DNA from: Avanaerovorax sp964442135
Lineage (GTDB): Bacteria > Bacillota > Clostridia > Peptostreptococcales > Anaerovoracaceae
Assembly: GCA_964442135.1 (NCBI GenBank)
Contig: CAYTYN010000015.1
Coordinates: 1-30,387, forward strand
Length of the DNA stretch: 30,387 nucleotides
Direction: 5' to 3'
This document shows, piece after piece, positions 24,003-30,387 of the stretch. Position 1 is the first letter of the stretch, and every line of letters starts with the position of its first letter. The notes under the pieces are model-generated. The model made no database searches and was not told where the DNA came from. It saw only the letters and a program-made list of their open reading frames with translations. The position numbers and the translations under genes were made by a program.

Positions 24003-24150
24003 CCTGCGTCCCCTGGAGCGCGGGGTGAACCCCGTGAGAGAGGGGCGGTGGTTTCGCTTCCCGCCCCTTTCTCATGACGGTTCCCGCCGGTGTGCCTGCG
24101 CCTCTCGCCCCGTGGGGAGCGTTTTGCCACCGCATGGCGGTGGACGCAGG
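24003..24150 (+). ncRNA. Structured intergenic RNA between binding protein and permease
   Basis: A 9-bp outer stem (CCTGCGTCC at 24003-24011 with GGACGCAGG at 24142-24150) encloses several hairpins. One is a 14-bp stem at 24035-24048 with 24061-24074 (one G-U pair). Others are CGGGGT/ACCCCG at 24021-24034 and CCACCGC/GCGGTGG at 24127-24142, the last of which competes with the outer stem at one base. There is no T-tract. It may stabilise the upstream transcript or reduce read-through into the permease genes. It is not a family I recognise. Confidence 0.4.
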
Positions 24151-24235
24151 TATACCGACGTAGAAAGAGAACCGAGATGATCTCCGCAACGATATCAAGA
24201 AAGCGATCACAAAAATAAAGGAGAGAGACATACAT

Positions 24236-25171
24236 ATGACACGCTATGTACTTAAGAGGATCGGACTGATGATTCCGACCGTCCTCATCACGTCCCTTCT
24301 GATCTACTGGGCTATGGATTTGGCCGGCGGTGACCCGGTGCTTACGATCCTGCCGGAGAACGCCACCGTGGAGCAGCAGGAGGCTATGCGTGAGGAGCTG
24401 GGTCTCAACGATCCCTTCCTAGTGCGGTATTTCCGCTACATGGGCGGCTTGATCACCGGTGACATGGGCGAGTCCTACGTGACAGGTCGTGATGTGTTCC
24501 AGACCTTTATGGAGCGCCTACCCAACACGCTGATGCTGGGCGGCACGGCACTGATCATTGCCTGTATCGTCGCCATACCGCTTGGAATCTGGACGGCCCT
24601 GAACCAGAACACTTGGAAGGACACCGGTGGCATGGTCTTCGCTCTGTTCGGTGTTTCAATGCCTAACTTCTGGTTGGGGCTAATGTTTATTCTGCTATTT
24701 TCCATCCGTCTCCAATGGCTGCCCTCCGGCGGCACGGGGGGCATCGAGTACCTGATCATGCCGGCCATGACGGTAGGTCTGGGTTTGGCGGCCCTGATCA
24801 CTCGAACCACCCGCTCCGCCATGCTGGATGTGGTGCGCCAAGACTACATCACCACCGCTAAGGCCAAGGGCGCCCCTCGGAAACGGGTTATCTACTATCA
24901 CGCCATGAAAAATGCCATGATCCCCATTATTACCGCCGTCGGCATGCAGTTCAGTCTGGTGATGACCGGTTCCGCCCTTGCGGAGACCGTATTCTCATGG
25001 CCCGGCATCGGCCGGCTGGTGTTCGAGTCCATATCCTCACGTGACATCCCTATGGTGACGGGCTCCATTATCCTGTGCTGCGTGCTTATGAGCATCATCA
25101 ATCTGGCGGTAGATCTGCTCTACGCCTTCTGCGATCCGCGGATTAAGGCCAAGTATTCCAGAGAGAGGTGA
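24236..25171 (+). CDS. Peptide ABC transporter permease, DppB type
   Basis: The 311-residue integral membrane protein has the DppB opening (MTRYVLKRIGLMIPTVLITSLLIYWAMDLAGGDPV), LGLNDPFLVRYFRYMGGLITGDMGESY, and the EAA loop YITTAKAKGAPRKRVIYYHAMKNAMIPII. The end is typical (YAFCDPRIKAKY). It starts after AAAGGAGAGAG. It is the first of two permease genes; DppC follows 7 bp later. It is a paralogue of the permease at 2997-3935, in a different codon style. Confidence 0.95.
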   Translation: MTRYVLKRIGLMIPTVLITSLLIYWAMDLAGGDPVLTILPENATVEQQEAMREELGLNDPFLVRYFRYMGGLITGDMGESYVTGRDVFQTFMERLPNTLMLGGTALIIACIVAIPLGIWTALNQNTWKDTGGMVFALFGVSMPNFWLGLMFILLFSIRLQWLPSGGTGGIEYLIMPAMTVGLGLAALITRTTRSAMLDVVRQDYITTAKAKGAPRKRVIYYHAMKNAMIPIITAVGMQFSLVMTGSALAETVFSWPGIGRLVFESISSRDIPMVTGSIILCCVLMSIINLAVDLLYAFCDPRIKAKYSRER

Positions 25172-25178
25172 GAGAGAC

Positions 25179-26093
25179 ATGAGTGAAACGAAGACAAATA
25201 CGAATACCTTTTCCGACATGACCATGAAGGATCTCAAGGAGTATAAGGGTCGATCCATGGCCCAGGAGACTTGGCACAGACTGCTGAAAAATAAGGGCGC
25301 CATCGTCGGCATGGTTTTCATGAGCCTGCTGGTGATCCTGGCTATTTGCAGTGATTTTATCTACGACTACGACACCGACATTGTTCAGATCACCAATGAT
25401 CTGAGCCAGCCTCCCAGCTGGGAGCACCCCTTCGGCACGGACCACTTGGGTCGTGACGTGCTTGCCCGGGTCATCTACGGATCCCGCTACTCCCTGATCA
25501 TAGGAGTGGGCAGCGTAGCTCTGGGATTGGTGGTAGGTCTGATCTTGGGCTCCATAGCCGGCTTCTACGGCGGCTTTATGGATCAGCTGGTCATGCGTGC
25601 CAACGATATCCTCTACGCCATCCCCAACATCATGCTGGCCGTGGTTATCGTCCAGCTCATCGGCACCAGTGTGCTCAGCCTGGTGGTGGCTCTGGCCATC
25701 AGCTCGGCAACATCCTTCGCCAAAATTACCCGTGCCTCGGTTATGACCATCCAAGGTCAGGAGTACATTGAGTCGGCCTATGCCATGGGTCTGCCCACTT
25801 GGAAGATCATTCTTCGCCACGTGACTCCTAACTGCCTGAGCCCCATCATCGTTCAGGTGACCTTGGCCATCGGCAGCAACATCATTGCCGCCTCCTCCCT
25901 GAGCTTCCTTGGAGTGGGCGTGCCCACCCCGATGCCTGAGTGGGGCACCATGCTGTCAGACGCCCGCCTGTATATTCGCAGCGGCGGATGGATGTGTATC
26001 TTCCCGGGTCTGGCCATCATGTTTACCGTGCTGGCTCTGAATCTGCTGGGCGACGGCCTGCGGGACGCCCTAGATCCCAAGCTGAAGAGATAA
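25179..26093 (+). CDS. Peptide ABC transporter permease, DppC type
   Basis: The 304-residue permease has an N-terminal cytoplasmic segment, a first helix near residues 45-65, the DppC block HPFGTDHLGRDVLARVIYGSRYSL, and the EAA loop YIESAYAMGLPTWKIILRHVTPN. It ends LGDGLRDALDPKLKR, as most DppC proteins do. AGAGAGGTGAGAGAG precedes the ATG. It is immediately downstream of DppB and 13 bp ahead of the ATPase gene. Confidence 0.95.
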   Translation: MSETKTNTNTFSDMTMKDLKEYKGRSMAQETWHRLLKNKGAIVGMVFMSLLVILAICSDFIYDYDTDIVQITNDLSQPPSWEHPFGTDHLGRDVLARVIYGSRYSLIIGVGSVALGLVVGLILGSIAGFYGGFMDQLVMRANDILYAIPNIMLAVVIVQLIGTSVLSLVVALAISSATSFAKITRASVMTIQGQEYIESAYAMGLPTWKIILRHVTPNCLSPIIVQVTLAIGSNIIAASSLSFLGVGVPTPMPEWGTMLSDARLYIRSGGWMCIFPGLAIMFTVLALNLLGDGLRDALDPKLKR

Positions 26094-26106
26094 GGGGGGA
26101 AGGGAA

Positions 26107-27314
26107 ATGTCTAAAGAAATGTCTAAGGAAATATCTAAGATAGAGAAAGAAAAGAAGCTTACTAACGAAAATATTTTAGAGGNNNNNNNNNNNNNNNNNN
26201 NNNNNNNNNNNNNNNNNNNNNNNNNNNNNNNNNNNNNNNNNNNNNNNNNNNNNNNNNNNNNNNNNNNNNNNNNNNNNNNNNNGAAATATCTAAGATAGAG
26301 AAAGAAAAGAAGCTTACTAACGAAAATATTTTAGAGGTCAAGGATCTGGTGGTTCACTACGAGACCGACGACGGTTGCGTTCAGGCTGTCAACGGCCTGA
26401 GCTTCTCCGTCGGTCGGGAGCGCACCTTGGGCTTGGTGGGAGAGACCGGCGCAGGGAAGACCACCACCGCCTTGTCTATCCTGAACCTGGTGCCCAATCC
26501 ACCCGGAGTCATCAAGGCCGGCTCCATCGTCCTAGATGGAGATGATGTGCTGCAGATGACCGAGAAGGAGCTGGAGAACATGCGAGGCAACAACGTGGCC
26601 ATGATCTTCCAGGACCCGATGACCGCCCTGAACCCTGTAATCACTGTAGGCGAGCAGATTGCCGAGAGCATCATGCTCCATGAGCACGTGGGTCGAAAGG
26701 AGGCTATGGAGCGGGCAAAAGAGATGCTCAAGATGGTAGGCATCTCCGAGAGCCGGGCCTATGAGTATCCCCACCAGTTCTCCGGTGGTATGAAACAGCG
26801 GGTGGTCATCGCAATCGCCCTGACCTGCCAGCCTAACCTGCTCATCGCCGATGAGCCCACCACCGCCTTGGACGTGACTATCCAGGCTCAGGTAATAGAT
26901 CTGATGCAGGATTTGATCCGTCGCAACCACATGTCTATGCTTCTCATCACCCACGACCTAGGCGTGGTGGCGGAGGTGTGTGACGATGTGGCTGTAATGT
27001 ATGCCGGTCGCATCGTGGAGATCGGCTCCACAGACGAGGTGTTTAACTCCATCGCCCACCCCTACACCGAGGGCCTGTTCGGCTCCCTGCCCAACATGAA
27101 GGAGCAGGGGGAGGATCTGGAGCCCATACAGGGCATGATGCCCGACCCCATGCACCTGCCGGAGGGGTGCGCCTTTGCTCCCCGCTGCCCTTACGCCACT
27201 GAGGTCTGCTCCGCGTCCGTTCCCGAACTCCGTCCCATGGGCGGCACACACTTCGTGGCCTGCAGCGCCTATGACAGAGAGAACTTCCGGCTGAGGAGGA
27301 ACGAAAATGGTTGA
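26107..27314 (+). CDS. Peptide ABC transporter ATP-binding protein, DppD type, interrupted by an assembly gap
   Basis: The gene starts at ATG 26107 behind GGGGGGAAGGG and ends at 27314, with a 100-N gap inside. If the Ns and one of the two identical 55-bp copies are removed, the frame is continuous: ...LTNENILE joins VKDLVVHYETDDG and gives a 350-residue protein. It has Walker A GETGAGKTT, Q-loop MIFQDP, signature FSGGMKQR, Walker B LLIADEPTTALD and the C-terminal Cys motif FAPRCPYATEVC. The first 25 residues are an unusual lysine/glutamate-rich tail (MSKE MSKE ISK) in AT-rich codons, in contrast to the GC-rich body. An ATG at 26349 would lose the first beta strand and is not the true start. 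Confidence 0.85.
26128..26337. other. Assembly gap inside the DppD gene: 100 N between identical 55-bp copies
   Basis: The Ns run from 26183 to 26282. The 55 bases at 26128-26182 recur exactly at 26283-26337. Merging the copies restores one open frame, which shows that this join is real and that nothing is missing. Confidence 0.95.
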
Positions 27315-28269
27315 GAAAAAAATCATTCTGGAAGTCCAGAATCTGACAAAATACTTTGATACCCCCAGGGGAAAGCTCCACGCCGTGGACGGGGTGAACT
27401 TCACCATCGAGGAGGGAAAAACCCTGGGCATCGTAGGCGAGAGCGGCTGCGGCAAGTCCACTACCGGCCGCACCATCCTCAAGCTTCTGGAACCCACTGC
27501 GGGGAAGATCATCTTCAACGGCACGGATATCACCAAGTACAGCCGCGGTCGTATGCGTCCGCTGCGTACGGAAATGCAGATGATTTTCCAGGATCCTTTT
27601 TCCTCCCTGGATCCCCGACAGAGCATCATGCAGCTCATCAGTGAGCCCATCAAGGAGCACAAGCTGCTCAAGAGCCGGACTGACATCGAGAAGCGAACCC
27701 TGGAACTGATGGACATCGTAGGTCTGGCTCGTCGATTTGTCAACACCTTCCCACACGAGCTGGACGGTGGTCGTCGTCAGCGTATCGGTATCGCCCGCGC
27801 CTTGGCGGTGAACCCTAAGCTCATCGTCTGTGACGAGCCCGTCTCCGCCCTGGACGTATCTATTCAGGCGCAGATCTTGAACTTGCTCAAGCAGCTACAG
27901 AGGGAAATGGGACTGACATACGTGTTCATCACCCACGACTTGAGCGTGGTCAAGTATTTCTCCGATGACATTGCTGTCATGTACCTGGGTCAGATGGTGG
28001 AGAAGGCGCCCTCTGCGGAGATATTCGCCCACCCCACTCACCCCTACACCCAAGCCCTGCTCTCTGCCATCCCCATTCCGGTGGTGGGCAAGGACAAGCC
28101 GCCTCGGAAGCTGATACGGGGCGAGATCACCTCGCCGGTGAATCTGCCGGATCAGTGTCGCTTCCTCAAGCGGTGTGATGCCTGTCAGGAATGCTGCCAG
28201 ACGGGAAAGAATCCCCAATTGGCGGAGATCTCTCCCGAGCACTTCGTGGCCTGCCATCTGGCGAAATAA
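27307..28269 (+). CDS. Peptide ABC transporter ATP-binding protein, DppF type, variant signature
   Basis: The 320-residue ATPase has Walker A GESGCGKST, Q-loop MIFQDPFSSLDPR, Walker B LIVCDEPVSALD and H-loop ITHD. The ABC signature reads LDGGRRQR where most have LSGGQRQR; the signature serine contacts ATP in the partner site, so its replacement by Asp suggests one degenerate ATP site in the DppD/DppF pair. The C-terminal region has a Cys cluster (CRFLKRCDACQECCQ). The ATG overlaps the end of the DppD gene by 8 bp and follows GAGGAGG. Confidence 0.94.
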   Translation: MVEKKIILEVQNLTKYFDTPRGKLHAVDGVNFTIEEGKTLGIVGESGCGKSTTGRTILKLLEPTAGKIIFNGTDITKYSRGRMRPLRTEMQMIFQDPFSSLDPRQSIMQLISEPIKEHKLLKSRTDIEKRTLELMDIVGLARRFVNTFPHELDGGRRQRIGIARALAVNPKLIVCDEPVSALDVSIQAQILNLLKQLQREMGLTYVFITHDLSVVKYFSDDIAVMYLGQMVEKAPSAEIFAHPTHPYTQALLSAIPIPVVGKDKPPRKLIRGEITSPVNLPDQCRFLKRCDACQECCQTGKNPQLAEISPEHFVACHLAK

Positions 28270-28416
28270 TATACAAAACTCATTACGCCTCAGGGAGGAG
28301 GCGTCGGAACTGCCGGCGTTTCCGCTCCCTGATAAATATGAGATCATGCAGAGAGGGATGCCGGCACTCCTCTCTGCCTAACCGTATTAACTGACTATCC
28401 TAAGGAGGAGTTTGCC
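28270..28416 (+). other. Short spacer with two hairpins before the phosphatase-family gene
   Basis: CGCCTC and GGAGGCG can pair near 28297-28315, and GCAGAGAGG (28348-28356) pairs exactly with CCTCTCTGC (28369-28377). There is no T-tract, so read-through into the next gene is likely. Confidence 0.5.
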
Positions 28417-29214
28417 ATGTTCAATTCCATCTCCATGACCCGCCTGGCCGCGTCCGTCGCCAAGGCCATGGACGCCGAGTCCCCCAAACAGGCGGAGGCT
28501 CCTATACCCTTTGTAGACAACCTTGTAAAAAACACCCTGGGCGGCAAGGCCGACCGGGTGATGATCTATAACCCCGACTGTATTCCCATGTGGCTATACC
28601 AAAAGTACGCGGAGAAATTCGCTCCGGTTCTGGCGGCCACCCAACTGACAGTGCCTATGGCTACTGTCATGCCCGCAGTGACCCCCGTGTGCTTCGGAAC
28701 CATGTACACCGGCGTCATGCCTGCCGTCCACGGTATCCAGTCCTACACCAAGCCTGTAATCACCACCGACTCCCTCTTCGACTCACTGCGCCGCAGCGGG
28801 AAGCGGGTGGCTCTATCTGCGGTGGAGGATTCCAGTATGGCCATAATCTTCCAGAATCGGGACATCGACTACTTCCTCACACCATACGACGATGAGGCCA
28901 CGGAAAAGGGCTTGGAGCTCATCGCCGGCGGAGACTACGATGTGGTGGTGGTTTATAACCAGGAGTACGACGATATGATCCATGATACCGTCCCCGAATC
29001 CCCTCAGGCCATGGCCGCAGTGGATCACCACATAGAAGCCTTCATCCGCCTGACCGCCGCCGTGCGGGAGCACTGGGCGGATAGCAACAGTCTGGTGGTA
29101 TGGGCCACAGACCACGGCAACCACACCGACTGGGACGGTCACGGCAACCACGGGGAGTACCGCCCGGAGGACATCAACGTGATGCATTTCTACGGCGCCT
29201 ATCCCAAGCGGTGA
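28417..29214 (+). CDS. Alkaline phosphatase superfamily hydrolase (phosphodiesterase/nucleotide pyrophosphatase-like)
   Basis: The 265-residue protein has the fold signatures of the type I phosphodiesterase/sulfatase/phosphatase superfamily. An N-terminal strand carries Asp (VMIYNPDCIPMWL, D54). A TPVCFGTMYTGVMPAVHGI segment holds the likely Thr nucleophile, DSLFDSLRRSGKRVAL follows, and the C-terminal metal-binding motif is ATDHGNH with GHGNHGEY. It is shorter than most family members. There is no signal peptide. TAAGGAGGAG precedes the ATG. It is the last gene of the second importer operon, ahead of a terminator, so it may act on an imported phosphorylated compound (inference). The precise substrate is unknown. 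Confidence 0.82.
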   Translation: MFNSISMTRLAASVAKAMDAESPKQAEAPIPFVDNLVKNTLGGKADRVMIYNPDCIPMWLYQKYAEKFAPVLAATQLTVPMATVMPAVTPVCFGTMYTGVMPAVHGIQSYTKPVITTDSLFDSLRRSGKRVALSAVEDSSMAIIFQNRDIDYFLTPYDDEATEKGLELIAGGDYDVVVVYNQEYDDMIHDTVPESPQAMAAVDHHIEAFIRLTAAVREHWADSNSLVVWATDHGNHTDWDGHGNHGEYRPEDINVMHFYGAYPKR

Positions 29215-29285
29215 GTGCCTGCGGAAGCAGGAGTACATCCCGTTGCCGGTGCCGGCGGCTAAATGCCAAACCCGCGATTAGACTA

Positions 29286-29325
29286 AAAAGAGGAGAGCGG
29301 CGATCCGTCGTTCTCCTCTTTTCGG
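29286..29325 (+). terminator. Rho-independent terminator of the second importer operon
   Basis: Arms AAAAGAGGAGAGCG (29286-29299) and CGTTCTCCTCTTTT (29309-29322) form a 14-bp stem with one G-U pair and a 9-nt loop. The arms supply the A-tract and T-tract, so it could work in both directions. Just beyond it the DNA becomes AT-rich. Confidence 0.85.
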
Positions 29326-29460
29326 TTCTTTCTCAAAATCGGGCGTAAATTTGGAATTACATCGTAGGGAAAAATCGAGTAACATCCGTCTCTACTTGAA
29401 AACTATCTGCAATACTTTGCGCAGTTTGATTTGGGTTGGATTAACTCAAAGGAGATACTT

Positions 29461-30090
29461 ATGGCAACAAAAATTTTTGTTCATGGCTCAGGACACAAAG
29501 CAACAAGTTGGGAAAAAACACTTTCATATATAACAAACAACGAAGATATTGTATGTCCAAATCTATCCTCCATCCTTGAAGGAAAAGAGGCAAGCTATGA
29601 AAATCTATATTCCTCATTTGTAAAATATTGCAACGAATTTGATGGACAAATTCATTTATGCGGACTTTCATTAGGTGGTATTTTGGCTCTGAATTTTTCT
29701 TTGGATTTCCCGCAAAAAGTGAAAACATTGGTTTTAATCGGAACGCCATATAAAGTCCCGAAAGCAGCATTTAGTTTTCAAAATATAATTTTCAGATTTT
29801 TACCAAAATCTATTTTTGAAACTATGGCATTTGATAAAAAGAACACATTTGCTTTAGGGGACACCATGAAGAATTTAGATTTCAGTGATAGGGTGAAAAA
29901 TATTAAGTGCCCCACTTTAATTCTTTGCGGAAAGAAAGACAGTGCAAATATGAAATCAGCGGATTACTTATCACAAAACATTAGAAGCGCAGAATTGAAA
30001 ATTATTGAGAATACAGGCCATGTTGTCAATGAAGAAAATCCGAAGATTTTAGCAAATATATTAACAGAATACTATTCAATGAATGCTTGA
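29461..30090 (+). CDS. Alpha/beta hydrolase
   Basis: The 209-residue protein has the alpha/beta hydrolase catalytic set: oxyanion-region VHGSGHKATSW, nucleophile elbow G68-L-S70-L-G72-G, acid D160 (LILCGKKDSAN) and H187 (ENTGHVV). It is a small cytosolic member; esterase or thioesterase activity is possible, but the substrate is unknown. I choose the ATG at 29461, which follows AAAGGAGA at good spacing; an earlier in-frame start lacks a ribosome site. The gene is AT-rich and starts the second AT-rich island. A transglutaminase-like gene follows 41 bp later. Confidence 0.9.
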   Translation: MATKIFVHGSGHKATSWEKTLSYITNNEDIVCPNLSSILEGKEASYENLYSSFVKYCNEFDGQIHLCGLSLGGILALNFSLDFPQKVKTLVLIGTPYKVPKAAFSFQNIIFRFLPKSIFETMAFDKKNTFALGDTMKNLDFSDRVKNIKCPTLILCGKKDSANMKSADYLSQNIRSAELKIIENTGHVVNEENPKILANILTEYYSMNA

Positions 30091-30131
30091 AATTGTTGCC
30101 GTTTATAAAAACTTGTTAGCAGGTAGATTAT

Positions 30132-30387
30132 ATGGAAAAATATTTGAGAGAAACACCAATGTTAAATTTTTCGGCCGTCAATATACAGCAGTTAATAAGT
30201 GATAGAAAATGGAAAGAGATTGATACATTCCATCGTATCAAACAAATATATAATTTTGTCCGTGATGAAATTTTATTTGGTTACAATGTTGACGACAGTA
30301 TTCCGGCATCAAAAGTTTTAGCTGATGGATATGGACAATGCAATACAAAAGGAACGCTCTTTATGGCATTGCTCCGTGGAGTAAATG
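30132..30387 (+). CDS. Transglutaminase-like superfamily protein, N-terminal part
   Basis: Eighty-five codons from ATG 30132 run off the right edge without a stop. The segment ASKVLADGYGQCNTKGTLFMALLRGVN contains the catalytic Cys (C70) in the setting of bacterial transglutaminase-like cysteine proteases (G-x-G-x-C...lf-x-ALLR). The His and Asp of the triad would lie downstream, outside the window. There is no signal peptide. The ribosome site is weak (AGGTAG). It is in the same AT-rich block and direction as the hydrolase. Confidence 0.78.
   Translation, partial: MEKYLRETPMLNFSAVNIQQLISDRKWKEIDTFHRIKQIYNFVRDEILFGYNVDDSIPASKVLADGYGQCNTKGTLFMALLRGVN

Overview
The window looks like an anaerobic, clostridia-type Firmicute (inference). 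The evidence is strong AGGAGG-type ribosome sites throughout, an NAD-dependent class 1B dihydroorotate dehydrogenase with its PyrK partner, an Lrp/AsnC regulator, a sigma-54 activator, and lipoprotein-based peptide ABC importers. The sequence is a scaffold, not one contig. Two 100-N gaps are each flanked by an identical 55-bp sequence on both sides, so contigs that overlapped by 55 bp were padded instead of merged. Base composition changes sharply along the window: a medium-GC block (1 to about 19480), GC-rich blocks (about 19876-20620 and 22221-29330), and AT-rich islands (about 20625-22200 and 29335-30387). This points to horizontal transfer or to metagenomic contigs of mixed origin.

Region 1 (1-9700) holds a minus-strand peptide ABC importer operon (dppB-C-D-F and the start of a binding protein). 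Divergent from it is a cytoplasmic serine beta-lactamase-fold hydrolase, followed by a sigma-54 enhancer-binding activator, an Lrp-type regulator and a membrane-anchored VanY-like peptidase. The dppB/hydrolase intergenic region carries two divergent sigma-54 type -24/-12 elements around a 14-bp-arm palindrome. A third such element with an adjoining palindrome sits in front of the YfcC/DcuC-type permease at 14607-16016. The activator, peptide importer, hydrolase, permease and neighbouring M20 amidohydrolase and YtcJ-like amidohydrolase therefore look like a local sigma-54 network for importing and hydrolysing peptides or N-acyl amino acids.

Region 2 (9835-14486, minus strand) is a pyrimidine operon, pyrK-pyrD-pyrF-pyrE-pyrB-pyrI. 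It has a consensus promoter, an unannotated 39-codon leader peptide and an intrinsic attenuator whose 5' arm lies inside the leader ORF. This arrangement resembles E. coli pyrL-pyrBI and differs from the PyrR control usual in Firmicutes.

Region 3 (14607-19480) is the permease, then divergently the M20 amidohydrolase and the amidohydrolase-3 protein. Region 4 (19876-22200) has an MgtC/SapB protein, the first assembly gap, and an AT-rich cassette: a truncated SpoIIM/DUF95 protein, an ABC ATPase and a 53-residue basic two-helix membrane protein. This set recalls the export/immunity end of circular bacteriocin clusters. Region 5 (22450-29214) is a second, GC-rich peptide ABC importer operon (binding protein, two permeases, two ATPases) ending in an alkaline-phosphatase-superfamily hydrolase; the second gap lies inside its first ATPase gene. 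Region 6 (29461-30387) is AT-rich, with an alpha/beta hydrolase and the start of a transglutaminase-like protein.
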